Source: CAIJKW01 sp964443365
GTDB lineage: Bacteria > Patescibacteriota > Minisyncoccia > Phycocordibacterales > CAIZLB01
NCBI GenBank assembly: GCA_964443365.1
Contig: CAYUCM010000006.1
Location: forward strand, 1 to 30,062
Length of the DNA stretch: 30,062 bases
Direction of reading: 5' to 3'
Shown: positions 16,204-23,640 of the stretch, in pieces
How positions within the stretch are numbered: position 1 is the first letter of the stretch
How the letters are laid out: each line of letters begins with the position of its first letter
Translations under genes and position numbers: made by a program
The notes under the pieces: model-generated
Seen by the model: only the letters and a program-made list of their open reading frames with translations
Told to the model about the DNA's origin: nothing
Databases searched by the model: none

Positions 16204-16836
16204 ATGAAACGAATAATCGATGGTAAATTGCCAAAACTGGCGCAGAAAGATCCTCGGCAAAGGGTGACCTATGCCGATGAAGAAACGGCCCCTAGTGGGT
16301 TATTCAAGATAAGATGGTTGGATCGTCGTCTTGATCCACCTGAGGGTGTTATAACACAGTTTGTCCCCTCCGAATACTTCGTGGATGACGAAAGCACCCC
16401 CACAGGCATGTCGGTTCAGGGGCCAGAAGATTTCTGGAACAAATTCCCAACTGAGACGGAGGTCAAAATTCGACCAATCAAGATCGGTCTGATTCAAACA
16501 CTCTCGGACGCATCGGTATCTCCAATAGATATCAAACTTGGTCTGAATGTGCCAAACCTTTACCTCTCTGAAGTCTATTGGATCCTGTTGAATCAGCCTA
16601 ATGCAACAGTCCCAGGGTTGATCGATTCTCTTTGTATCACCGCGGACGGCATCAATTCTTACGATAGAAACCTCTTCTTTGTCGGCAACCGAGAGGGAGT
16701 CACTGAGTTGGGGGTGATTCAAAAAGCCGGAATACTGCGAATCAGGTCAAACAGTTGGTTTGTTGGAAGCGGTGATTATGCGGATATTGCCCTTGTAGGG
16801 GATGAGAGGTGCCTGATTTTGTCGCCAGATATCTGA
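16204..16836 (+). CDS. Orphan protein of unknown function, GC-rich compared with neighbours
   Basis: The 210-residue soluble protein has no transmembrane segment, no signal peptide and no motif I recognise. It is rich in Pro, Asp and Gly, with alternating short hydrophobic stretches (for example VKIRPIKIGLIQTL, LYLSEVYWILL, ILRIRSNSWFVGSGDYADIAL) that suggest a beta-rich fold. By eye its GC content is near half against about one third in flanking genes, and it uses codons such as CCC, CGG, CTC and GCC that are rare nearby. It stands as a self-contained unit: hairpin upstream, strong terminator 22 bases after the stop. A 140-codon frame on the opposite strand is judged a shadow because the terminator's T-run is oriented for the plus strand. 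Lateral acquisition is inferred. Confidence 0.7.
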   Translation: MKRIIDGKLPKLAQKDPRQRVTYADEETAPSGLFKIRWLDRRLDPPEGVITQFVPSEYFVDDESTPTGMSVQGPEDFWNKFPTETEVKIRPIKIGLIQTLSDASVSPIDIKLGLNVPNLYLSEVYWILLNQPNATVPGLIDSLCITADGINSYDRNLFFVGNREGVTELGVIQKAGILRIRSNSWFVGSGDYADIALVGDERCLILSPDI

Positions 16837-16858
16837 ATCGATTCCCGTTGAGTTTCTT

Positions 16859-16903
16859 AAAGGTCTCGTTTTGCTGCTCGTCGGCTAAACGAGACCTTTT
16901 CTC
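16859..16903 (+). terminator. Strong intrinsic terminator
   Basis: A perfect 13-bp stem (AAAGGTCTCGTTT at 16859-16871 with its complement at 16887-16899) encloses a 15-base loop and is followed by TTTTCTC. It terminates the orphan gene. Confidence 0.9.
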
Positions 16904-17034
16904 TATTTAAATAATTTGCAATTTACCATTTTAACCTTGGATTTGTTGTGGCGATATTAAATGTTTGTTTTCCAAAGAGTTTTTGAGTTTGTGTTGATTA
17001 AAAATAAATATGATTAAATATGATGTCTATCTAA

Positions 17035-17063
17035 TTGCAAATGGGGCCAATTTGTATTATCTT
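17035..17063 (+). promoter_or_regulatory. Possible promoter for gatB starting at 17073
   Basis: TTGCAA (17035-17040), a 17-base spacer and TATCTT (17058-17063) precede the ATG at 17073 by 9 bases. Each box has 4 of 6 consensus matches. If real it supports the shorter gatB start, since it lies inside the longer reading. Confidence 0.35.
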
Positions 17064-17072
17064 TATGAGTAT

Positions 17073-18683
17073 ATGACATCAACAGACGCTATCAAAAATG
17101 AAGCCAAAGAAGCGGGTGGTTCCACCAGAGAAAATCCTGAAAACGTGTATATTTCGCCAAAAACTGGCAAAAAATACTATCCTGTAGTGGGGCTTGAAAT
17201 TCATGCAGAATTAAAGACAAAATCAAAAATGTTTTGTGCGTGCAAGAATGACCCGGATGAAACTCGTCCAAATACTAATATTTGTGCAATATGTATGGGG
17301 CATCCTGGAACTCTACCTGTAATAAACAAAGAGGCGGTTAAGCATGTTCTAAAAGTTGGAACTGCAATTGATGCTAATATTGCGGACTATACAGAGTGGG
17401 ATCGTAAAAATTATTTTTATCCAGATATTCCAAAAGGATATCAGATTTCTCAATACGCTTTTCCACTTATAACTGGTGGAAAAATTAAAGCAGGGGATTT
17501 GGGTGAAGTGGAGCTAACAAGAATTCATCTTGAAGAAGATACAGCAAGCTCTTCTCATGCGTCTGGACACGGTAAGGGTGATTTTAGTCTTGTCGATTTT
17601 AACAGAGCGGGCGTTCCTCTTATGGAACTTGTAACCGAGCCTGTTATTTATGGTGCAAAAATGGCTAGTGCTTTTGCAAAAGAATTTCAATTACTTTTGA
17701 GATATTTGGGAGCGGGAGATGCAAATATGGAAAAGGGAGAAATGAGAGTTGAAGCAAACATCTCTGTTTCAGAAGATCCAAATAAATTTGGTACAAAGGT
17801 TGAGGTTAAAAACCTAAACTCATTCAAAGCGGTAGAAAAATCTATTGAGTCTGAAATTATAAGACATGTTGATGTTATTGAATCAGGAGGGGTAATTGTT
17901 CAGGAAACTAGAGGTTATGATGAATCGACAGGAAAAACTTTTTCACAGCGCGCAAAAGAAAATTCAAATGATTATAGATATTTTCCAGACCCTGATCTTC
18001 CAAAATTATTTATTTCAGAAATAGAAGATTTTAAGCCAGAAAAATTAAAGGCTGAGATTGGGGAATTACCATGGCAAAAGCGCGATAGATATAAGAATGA
18101 TTTTGGAATGAAGGGTGAAGACGCAGAAATGTTCGTTCAGAATGATATTTTCAGGAAGTTTTTTGACGATTTTGTAGCACTTGAAACCGCTGGACATTCG
18201 CCAGAAAAAATAAAATTGGGAATTAATTATATTACGTCAGACATTGCTGGGTTGGTTAAAAAGTCTGGTAATGGCGGCGCTAATAGTAATGGTAATGAGA
18301 CTATTAAAATTTCTGTTCCATATTTTGCGGAAATGTTGGAGATGCTTTCAAAAGGTGAGTTGAATTCTCGTGCTGCAAAAGATATTTTAATGAAATATTG
18401 GGGAAGTACTGGTGCAGATGGAAGTTTTGTAAATAATACAGAAGATGAATCGCGTAGTCCAAAGCAAATTGCAGAACAAGAGGGTTTGATTCAAAAAAAT
18501 GATCCAGAAGCTTTGAAGAAAATGATTTCTGAAATTTTGGAAGCTAACGCGGGTGTTGTTGCTGAATATAAGGCAGGGAAAGAAGCTTCTCTACAGTTTT
18601 TGCTATGGCAGGTCATGAAGGTATCAAAGGGTGCGGTTAATCCGGTGGTGGCAAAGGATATGATTGTGGAGCTTGTAAAATAA
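17073..18683 (+). CDS. gatB: Aspartyl/glutamyl-tRNA amidotransferase subunit B
   Basis: GatB is the kinase/transamidase subunit of GatCAB, which converts Glu-tRNA-Gln (and often Asp-tRNA-Asn) to the amide form in organisms lacking the direct synthetase. Motifs include YYPVVGLEIHAEL, a zinc site (Cys in FCACKNDP and ICAICMGHPG), WDRKNYFYPDIPKGYQISQ, RIHLEEDTASS, DFNRAGVPLMELVTEP, EVKNLNSFKAVEKSI and DYRYFPDPDLP. The C-terminal YqeY-like tail domain is present. An in-frame ATG at 17010 would add 21 residues unlike the family; 17073 is chosen for that reason and for the candidate promoter. A small Gly/Asn-rich insertion (SGNGGANSNGNE) breaks the helical domain. gatA and gatC are not in the window. 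Confidence 0.95.
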   Translation: MTSTDAIKNEAKEAGGSTRENPENVYISPKTGKKYYPVVGLEIHAELKTKSKMFCACKNDPDETRPNTNICAICMGHPGTLPVINKEAVKHVLKVGTAIDANIADYTEWDRKNYFYPDIPKGYQISQYAFPLITGGKIKAGDLGEVELTRIHLEEDTASSSHASGHGKGDFSLVDFNRAGVPLMELVTEPVIYGAKMASAFAKEFQLLLRYLGAGDANMEKGEMRVEANISVSEDPNKFGTKVEVKNLNSFKAVEKSIESEIIRHVDVIESGGVIVQETRGYDESTGKTFSQRAKENSNDYRYFPDPDLPKLFISEIEDFKPEKLKAEIGELPWQKRDRYKNDFGMKGEDAEMFVQNDIFRKFFDDFVALETAGHSPEKIKLGINYITSDIAGLVKKSGNGGANSNGNETIKISVPYFAEMLEMLSKGELNSRAAKDILMKYWGSTGADGSFVNNTEDESRSPKQIAEQEGLIQKNDPEALKKMISEILEANAGVVAEYKAGKEASLQFLLWQVMKVSKGAVNPVVAKDMIVELVK

Positions 18684-18684
18684 A

Positions 18685-18693
18685 TGGTATAAT
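18685..18693 (+). promoter_or_regulatory. Extended -10 promoter of gap
   Basis: TGG directly before TATAAT (18688-18693) begins two bases after the gatB stop codon. A second TATAAT is at 18705-18710. The first predicts a leader of about 29 bases, the second about 12, before the ATG at 18729. Confidence 0.5.
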
Positions 18694-18728
18694 TCAATGG
18701 TTAATATAATCATTCAAATACCAAACAC

Positions 18729-19757
18729 ATGTCACAAAAAAGAATTGCCATAAACGGCGCAGGCAGAATAGGTAGAGCATTCCTTAAGCTCGCTATTACA
18801 AATCCAGAACTTCAAATTGTTGCTATAAATGATTTAGCGGATATTGAGAATATCGCATATTTAATGAAATATGATACCGCTTATGGAAAAAGTAGTTTAG
18901 ATATAAAAGTAAATAAAGATGTTGGTGTCCTGGTTGTAAACGGACAAGAAATAAAATATTTATCAGAAAAAGATCCAGCTAATCTTCCTTGGAAGGATTT
19001 AGCTGTTGATATTGTTCTTGAGTCAACGGGGCTGTTTGTTTCTCGTCAAAAATCTGAAGCTCATATTCAAGCCGGTGCAAAAAGAGTTGTAATTTCAGCT
19101 CCTGCAAAAGATGAAGCTGGCGCACCTCAGGCTGCAACAGTTCTTATGGGAATTAATGAATCAGATATTGAAAATTCTCCTGTAACATCAAACGCATCTT
19201 GTACAACAAATGCGGCAAGTCCATTGATTGCAATTCTAAATGAAAAAATTGGTATTGAATCCGCGCTTCTAAATACAGTGCATGGTTATACCGCAAGTCA
19301 ATCATTGGTTGATGCTCCAAATAAAAAAGATTGGCGAGAGGGCAGAGCGGCTGCGATGAATATTGTCCCCTCTTCAACGGGTGCAGCAATTGCTACAACA
19401 AAAGTCATCACAGATTTGGCTGGCAAGTTTGACGGAGTTTCAATGAGAGTTCCTGTTGTAACGGGATCAATTGTTGATATTACTTTTATTGCAAAGCGTA
19501 CAACCAGCAAAGAGGAGGTAAATGAAATTCTTACAAAAGCAGTCGCGGATTCAAGATGGTCAGGAATTTTTGATGTATCAAATGAAGAATTAGTTTCAAG
19601 AGATATTATTGGAAATCCTCATGCTTCAATTGCGGATTTAAAATTTACAAGAGTTGTGAATGGTAATTTGGTGAAGGTTTTAGCTTGGTATGATAATGAG
19701 ATGGGGTATACGTATACGCTGATGAAACATGTAATAGAAGCTGGAAAATTGATCTAA
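18729..19757 (+). CDS. gap: Glyceraldehyde-3-phosphate dehydrogenase, type I
   Basis: This enzyme oxidises glyceraldehyde-3-phosphate to 1,3-bisphosphoglycerate with NAD+ in lower glycolysis. The Rossmann motif reads INGAGRIGR (usually NGFGRIGR) and is followed by a conserved Asp in VAINDL, which favours NAD over NADP. The catalytic cysteine is in SNASCTTNA (Cys158) and the partner histidine in HGYTASQ (about 185). IVPSSTGAA, RVPVVTGSIVD and WYDNEMGY complete the family pattern. The length of 342 is normal. It starts 45 bases after gatB with its own promoter. It would process the triose phosphate released by the phosphoketolase encoded about 5 kb downstream. Confidence 0.97.
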   Translation: MSQKRIAINGAGRIGRAFLKLAITNPELQIVAINDLADIENIAYLMKYDTAYGKSSLDIKVNKDVGVLVVNGQEIKYLSEKDPANLPWKDLAVDIVLESTGLFVSRQKSEAHIQAGAKRVVISAPAKDEAGAPQAATVLMGINESDIENSPVTSNASCTTNAASPLIAILNEKIGIESALLNTVHGYTASQSLVDAPNKKDWREGRAAAMNIVPSSTGAAIATTKVITDLAGKFDGVSMRVPVVTGSIVDITFIAKRTTSKEEVNEILTKAVADSRWSGIFDVSNEELVSRDIIGNPHASIADLKFTRVVNGNLVKVLAWYDNEMGYTYTLMKHVIEAGKLI

Positions 19758-19763
19758 AAAAGG

Positions 19764-19769
19764 TATAAT
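19764..19769 (+). promoter_or_regulatory. Perfect -10 box ahead of a short leader ORF
   Basis: TATAAT at 19764-19769 is followed after 6 bases by ATG at 19776. No clear -35 was found at 16-18 bases. Confidence 0.45.
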
Positions 19770-19775
19770 ATTAGT

Positions 19776-19829
19776 ATGAAAAACGTTGATGAAATCAGTA
19801 AGGGGCGAGCCTTTTTAATAACAAAATAA
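19776..19829 (+). CDS. Possible 17-codon leader peptide
   Basis: An ATG placed exactly where transcription from the preceding TATAAT should begin opens a 17-codon frame. Its TAA ends two bases before the ATG of the next gene. The peptide (MKNVDEISKGRAFLITK) has no run of identical residues that would suggest amino-acid attenuation. Within it, AAGGGG and CCTTTT (19800-19815) can form a weak stem followed by T's, so part of the sequence might instead be a poor terminator for gap. The layout suggests ribosomes load on the leaderless ORF and pass to the next start, but coding status is unproven. Confidence 0.35.
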   Translation: MKNVDEISKGRAFLITK

Positions 19830-19831
19830 AA

Positions 19832-20374
19832 ATGTCTGAAATCACACATTATTACGGGGTCACAAAAGAACCACTTGAGGAAATTAAAAGCAAGCTAGAA
19901 AAAGCAAATATTTTATCTGCTGTGGACGATGGTTCATGTAAGGATACTGATAATTGGGTTGCAATACTTGCACCGCTTATTATGGGCTTTAAGGTGCCGG
20001 GCGATTTTTCGACTTTTTCTATTGTTTCAAATCCTTGGGAAAATTTAAAGAAAACTTTTCCAAAAATAATAGAATTATACGTTGAAGAGAATCAAACAGA
20101 TTGGGTTCTAACAACGAGTTTGTTTGGTGTAGAAAAGAAATTTGAATTTAACAAAAATTTTACAACTAATATTTCATCTGAAGATAGGGAGTATATAAGC
20201 AAGCTATTTTCCATACCTTTTGAAGAATTGGAGCCAGCTCTTAAAGCAGATAAGGTTTCTTTGTTTTGCGATAAAATTTTATTACCTTATTGTGAAATTG
20301 TCGATCAGGATCAGTTTAGTGATGTCATACCAAGATTTGGAAAGGTTGTGTTTACAACGCAGTTTGATGATTAA
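19832..20374 (+). CDS. Soluble protein of unknown function
   Basis: The 180-residue acidic protein has no signal peptide, transmembrane helix or motif I recognise. It begins MSEITHYYGVTKEPLEEIKSKL, and the rest alternates helices and strands, with two cysteines near the C-terminal third (SLFCDKILLPYCEIV). Composition and codon use match the neighbours, and the frame is uninterrupted. It starts two bases after a possible 17-codon leader ORF. No function is proposed. Confidence 0.7.
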   Translation: MSEITHYYGVTKEPLEEIKSKLEKANILSAVDDGSCKDTDNWVAILAPLIMGFKVPGDFSTFSIVSNPWENLKKTFPKIIELYVEENQTDWVLTTSLFGVEKKFEFNKNFTTNISSEDREYISKLFSIPFEELEPALKADKVSLFCDKILLPYCEIVDQDQFSDVIPRFGKVVFTTQFDD

Positions 20375-20415
20375 GGTTTATCTGTTTGAGTGATATGGGC
20401 CGTTTCTTTTTGTGA

Positions 20416-20424
20416 TGATATAAT
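20416..20424 (+). promoter_or_regulatory. Extended -10 promoter, leaderless layout
   Basis: TGA plus a perfect TATAAT (20419-20424) lies 6 bases before the ATG at 20431. Confidence 0.6.
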
Positions 20425-20430
20425 AAAAAC

Positions 20431-21687
20431 ATGATAATAAAGATAATCAACGTTATTTCCTTGATACCGCTTCTGTTTTATCCTATGCTTTTTGTTTCTG
20501 GCGTAATGATATTTGATTCTCCTGGATCTACAAAATCGTTAACCGCATGGCTTGTATTTTTGGCATCTGTTGGATATCCATTCATAATAGGCTTGTTCAT
20601 ATTTTTGTCTATTAGATATAAATCATTTTTATTTGCACTGCTCGGGATTTTGCCACTAATCATTATTGTATATTTTTTGTTTGTGTCCGGGGGTTCTTCA
20701 CAAAAAGACAATTTCAATAAATTAAACAGAGAGTATGTTTGCGATAAAAACTCCTTTTTGTTTATAGATGGTAAGCCGGAAGATAAGATTAGATCGGTAC
20801 GACTTTTGGAAAAAAAGAATTTTTTCACCTATAAAAATAACACCATTGCAACTATACGTGGTGGCAAATGGATAAATGTTTCCCTAAAGAGAGATACACA
20901 AAGTGATAATTTACTTAACGTTTGTAAAGATTCTTCTGGAAAGACACCTTATCAAAATTATATAAAGATAGAAGATGAACAGGTTGGGGATATTAATAAG
21001 CAAATACAAAAAGAAAGCGTTTTTAATTATAAAAATCAAGAATCTAATTTTAGTTTTGATTATCCAGATTTAGGTTCTTTGTATAAAACATCACTCAATA
21101 AGAATTCTATAATGTATTCTATGAATTCAGAACTTGAGGGGAATACTGGTTTTAGTATTGTGTGGGAGGAGGTGTATGCAAAAAAGACAGAAGACTATTG
21201 GAGTAAGCAAAAAGTAAATAAAAATAATGTCAGATATGTATTAGATTCGGAAGAAAAGTTTCTTGATTTTAATTTAGACAGTCAAAAGGGAAGGGGGTTG
21301 CGTTTTAATGTATCTCTTCCTGGTGGTTATTTAAGAAAAAAGAAAGTTATAGATACTCTGATCAATTCATTTAAGATTAACAGTACAGAGGTTGATGGTG
21401 AAGCTCGACAAATTAAAGAAAATGATATTGTCGGTTACTGGACACCAGGTTTTAATGCTGGAAGTATGGCATTTTCAATTGAAGATGGCGAACATGTTTA
21501 TAGTTCGTATCTACATGATCGACCACTTGATATTGGTACCTGGAAGTTAGAAGATGGCAAATTAATCATTAAAACCGGCGCAAGTCCTGATTCGGTTGTG
21601 TTTACCTCAATTGTACGAGAGGGTAATAAGTTGAAGATGACAGACGGTGACGGGCTTACAAATACCTATAATTTTAATATGTTATAA
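20431..21687 (+). CDS. Membrane protein with extracytoplasmic C-terminal domains, function unknown
   Basis: Three hydrophobic helices occupy about residues 3-90 of 418. A Ser/Gly hinge and a long, mainly polar part follow. That part contains a segment like PsbP-type domains (SNFSFDYPDLGSLYKTSL, about 207-225) and a C-terminal beta-rich module (VGYWTPGF...GTWKLEDGKLIIKTG), which resembles lipocalin-like modules that bind small ligands. Both resemblances are weak. The gene has its own extended -10 promoter. Its TAA stop codon lies inside the -10 box of the next gene, so the two genes are tightly packed. Probably a surface-exposed, membrane-anchored protein. Confidence 0.7.
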   Translation: MIIKIINVISLIPLLFYPMLFVSGVMIFDSPGSTKSLTAWLVFLASVGYPFIIGLFIFLSIRYKSFLFALLGILPLIIIVYFLFVSGGSSQKDNFNKLNREYVCDKNSFLFIDGKPEDKIRSVRLLEKKNFFTYKNNTIATIRGGKWINVSLKRDTQSDNLLNVCKDSSGKTPYQNYIKIEDEQVGDINKQIQKESVFNYKNQESNFSFDYPDLGSLYKTSLNKNSIMYSMNSELEGNTGFSIVWEEVYAKKTEDYWSKQKVNKNNVRYVLDSEEKFLDFNLDSQKGRGLRFNVSLPGGYLRKKKVIDTLINSFKINSTEVDGEARQIKENDIVGYWTPGFNAGSMAFSIEDGEHVYSSYLHDRPLDIGTWKLEDGKLIIKTGASPDSVVFTSIVREGNKLKMTDGDGLTNTYNFNML

Positions 21688-21688
21688 T
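21680..21688 (+). promoter_or_regulatory. Extended -10 promoter embedded in the preceding stop codon
   Basis: TGT plus TATAAT (21683-21688) contains the TAA stop (21685-21687) of the upstream gene. The ATG at 21696 follows after 7 bases. Confidence 0.6.
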
Positions 21689-21695
21689 AGAACAT

Positions 21696-21998
21696 ATGCA
21701 TATGAATAAAATTACAATCATTAAAATAGGTCTAGCTGGCGCAGCTTGGAATGTAACCTCTTTATTATTTGTCGCTATTGTTGGGCAAATTAGAATTCCA
21801 CAATTTGGTAGGCTAGTAATGCTTATGATGCAAAAATATGCCCCACTTGGATTTAACATGAAATTAAACGGGGTGCTTATTGGGCTATTTTGGGCAGCAA
21901 TAATTGGATTTGTTCAATTTGCTTTTATGGCTTATATTTATAAGATTGTAACTTCAAAGAGATTGGTTGAAAAATTTATAAAAAACAGTGAGGAATAA
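21696..21998 (+). CDS. Small membrane protein with two predicted helices, unknown function
   Basis: The 100-residue protein has two hydrophobic helices (about residues 8-29 and 57-85) and a basic C-terminal tail (T-S-K-R-L-V-E-K-F-I-K). A second in-frame ATG at 21702 could be the start; the first is preferred because it lies 7 bases after the -10 box. The overall layout recalls small DUF-type membrane proteins that are common in this bacterial group, but I cannot name a family. Its neighbours (an unknown membrane protein and rpiB) give no functional clue. Confidence 0.65.
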   Translation: MHMNKITIIKIGLAGAAWNVTSLLFVAIVGQIRIPQFGRLVMLMMQKYAPLGFNMKLNGVLIGLFWAAIIGFVQFAFMAYIYKIVTSKRLVEKFIKNSEE

Positions 21999-22005
21999 AG
22001 AATAG

Positions 22006-22011
22006 TATAAT
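22006..22011 (+). promoter_or_regulatory. -10 box upstream of rpiB
   Basis: TATAAT (22006-22011) lies 11 bases before the ATG at 22023, predicting a leader of about four bases. An overlapping TAATAT at 22008-22013 is an alternative. There is no good -35. Confidence 0.45.
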
Positions 22012-22022
22012 ATATTAATAAT

Positions 22023-22532
22023 ATGAAAATATTTATAGCATCAGATCACGCAGGATATGAATTAAAAAAAACCTTGATAGAAGACATGGCTTTTGCTGGA
22101 CACACCGTAATTGATTGCGGGCCAGATGAGCTTGATCCGGATGATGACTTTCCGCTTACTGTCTCAAAAGCCGTTAAGGCCGTCTCAGAAGCTGAAGGCG
22201 CTAGACTTACAAATGAATTGGAATACACAGACGGTGATGTTAGGGGAATTGTTTTGTGTGGATCTGGTGTTGGTGCGTCTATCGTAGCAAATAAATTTCC
22301 ACACATAAGAACGTGTCTTTTTTATGGAGGAAGCCAGGAGATCATAACATTGTCCAGAGAGCATAATGATTCAAACGTATTGGCAATTGGCGCAAGACTT
22401 GTTTCAGAGAATGATGCAATAATGGCAACAAGACTTTGGCTCGGCACTTCTTTTTTGCAGGAAGATAGACATATCAGAAGAATAAGGCAGATTGAAGATA
22501 TTGAAGGAGAGTTAAATACAAATCTGTATTAA
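22023..22532 (+). CDS. rpiB: Ribose-5-phosphate isomerase B (RpiB/LacA/LacB family)
   Basis: RpiB interconverts ribose-5-phosphate and ribulose-5-phosphate. The motifs are ASDHAGYELKK (6-16), DFPLTVSKAV (usually DYP), LCGSGVGASIVANKFPHIR with the catalytic Cys79, and SREHNDSNVLAIGAR with the active-site His. The family usually has about 150 residues; this one has 169 because of an insertion of about 16 residues before the catalytic Cys (about 55-70, EAEGARLTNELEY). The C-terminal RHIRRIRQIEDIE matches the family. rpe follows 43 bases downstream with no clear promoter, so the two are probably co-transcribed and supply xylulose-5-phosphate to the phosphoketolase. Confidence 0.94.
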   Translation: MKIFIASDHAGYELKKTLIEDMAFAGHTVIDCGPDELDPDDDFPLTVSKAVKAVSEAEGARLTNELEYTDGDVRGIVLCGSGVGASIVANKFPHIRTCLFYGGSQEIITLSREHNDSNVLAIGARLVSENDAIMATRLWLGTSFLQEDRHIRRIRQIEDIEGELNTNLY

Positions 22533-22575
22533 GCTCGTACTAATTATATTAAAAGCTAATCAAATAAAGATTTAG

Positions 22576-23295
22576 ATGACGAAGATAAAAACAGAAATTA
22601 TACCGGCGATAATGGCGTCTTCCTATGAGGATTTAACTCTTAAGGTTGGAGCAATGAAGGGAATAGCTAATGTCCTTCAAATTGATGTTATGGATGGAAA
22701 ATTTGTCGAAGGCAAAACTTGGCCATACATGAAAACTGAAGATAAGCATTTTATTCAAATAATAAAACAAGAGGACGGGCTACCTGATTGGCAGGATTTT
22801 GATTTTGAAATAGATATGATGATAAGGGATGTTGAGAACGAGGCGTCTAAATGGATAGCTGCAGGTGCAACAAGACTCGTTATTCATTACAAAAGCGAAC
22901 CTGAAGAAATTATAAAGAGGATAGTAAGAGAATCAAAAGAAAAAGGTGTTGAAATTGTTTTAGATTTTGAATTGGACATGTCAATTGAGAGGATTTTAGA
23001 AATTTTACATGATTTCAAAAAAGAGGAAATAGAATTGGATGGTGTTCAGGTTATGGGAATAGACAGGATTGGATTTCAGGGAGAAAAATTTGATCATAAG
23101 GTTTTATCTTATGTAAAAGAAATTCATGCAAAATTTCCAGAGATGATTATTTCTGTGGATGGCGGCATCAAGCCAGAATATGCAAAACCTCTAGCTGACG
23201 CTGGGGTAAGCAGGCTGGTTGTTGGTTCTGCGATTTATGCTGATGATTCTCCAAGGGATGCATATGAACACTTCAAGTCAGTTTTGAATTCATAG
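22576..23295 (+). CDS. rpe: Ribulose-phosphate 3-epimerase family protein with altered metal site
   Basis: Rpe interconverts ribulose-5-phosphate and xylulose-5-phosphate on a (beta/alpha)8 barrel. Family landmarks are IIPAIMASSYEDL, IDVMDGKFVEG, VMGIDRIGFQGEKF and SVDGGIKPE with LVVGSAIY at the phosphate-binding end. The two catalytic aspartates (Asp37 and Asp195) are present. The two histidine metal ligands of typical enzymes are not: the H-x-D-x-M-D-G motif reads Q-I-D-V-M-D-G (Gln35), and the His of the H-M/L-M-V strand is Asp80 in EIDMMI. The protein may bind a different metal, work without one, or act on another sugar phosphate. The position after rpiB supports a pentose-phosphate role. 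Confidence 0.85.
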   Translation: MTKIKTEIIPAIMASSYEDLTLKVGAMKGIANVLQIDVMDGKFVEGKTWPYMKTEDKHFIQIIKQEDGLPDWQDFDFEIDMMIRDVENEASKWIAAGATRLVIHYKSEPEEIIKRIVRESKEKGVEIVLDFELDMSIERILEILHDFKKEEIELDGVQVMGIDRIGFQGEKFDHKVLSYVKEIHAKFPEMIISVDGGIKPEYAKPLADAGVSRLVVGSAIYADDSPRDAYEHFKSVLNS

Positions 23296-23316
23296 CATAT
23301 TTATGTAACGGGGTGG

Positions 23317-23343
23317 AATAATATAATAATGTGGTATATTATT
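23317..23343. repeat. 9-bp AT-only inverted repeat
   Basis: AATAATATA (23317-23325) and TATATTATT (23335-23343) are perfect inverted copies around a 9-base spacer. The right arm runs up to the candidate -35 of the next gene. A T-rich tract follows at 23350-23359. It could be an operator or a weak terminator for rpe; an AT-rich chance palindrome is also possible. Confidence 0.4.
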
Positions 23344-23344
23344 G

Positions 23345-23373
23345 TTGGTTATTTTTTTTCCTAGTGCTATAAT
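23345..23373 (+). promoter_or_regulatory. Extended -10 promoter
   Basis: TTGGTT (23345-23350), a 17-base spacer and TATAAT (23368-23373) preceded by TGC. The ATG at 23383 follows after 9 bases. Confidence 0.6.
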
Positions 23374-23382
23374 TTAAGTAAT

Positions 23383-23631
23383 ATGAAATTAAGATTAAGA
23401 AAAAATAAAACAACAAAAAAAGAAACGTCTAATGGGAAGCTTTTGTATGCTCGTTTTGAAAAAAGCACAGAACCTCCCGCAATAATTATTTTCTTGTTAG
23501 ACAAAAGATTTGTTAAAAATGAAAAGGTTGCAAATTTATTAATTTTATCACTAATTATTTGTTTCGTTATAATTAGTTTACTAATTTATATAAACACATC
23601 AACATACCCTGTTTTTATAGACAGAATTTAA
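23383..23631 (+). CDS. Small single-helix membrane protein, unknown function
   Basis: The 82-residue protein has a very basic N-terminus (MKLRLRKNKTTKKE), a short soluble stretch and one strong transmembrane helix (about residues 50-70), ending in about a dozen residues outside. The positive-inside rule puts the basic end in the cytoplasm. It has its own extended -10 promoter and is separated from the pilin-like gene by only 9 bases, so the two are probably co-transcribed. A role in pilin assembly or anchoring is conceivable from position alone. No family recognised. Confidence 0.65.
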   Translation: MKLRLRKNKTTKKETSNGKLLYARFEKSTEPPAIIIFLLDKRFVKNEKVANLLILSLIICFVIISLLIYINTSTYPVFIDRI

Positions 23632-23640
23632 TTTTTATTT

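Noticed and set aside
16300..16722. 140-codon minus-strand frame inside the orphan gene
   Set aside because: The longer plus-strand frame is correctly placed between a leader hairpin and a terminator whose T-run is oriented for the plus strand; the antisense frame has neither.
18697..18753. 18-codon ORF overlapping the start of gap, as a second leader peptide
   Set aside because: Its ATG is only three bases after the TATAAT, so it would be upstream of or on the edge of the transcription start, and it overlaps gap out of frame.
23317..23343. AT-only palindrome as a definite terminator of rpe
   Set aside because: The stem has no GC pairs and the T-tract does not follow directly, so it is listed only as an inverted repeat.
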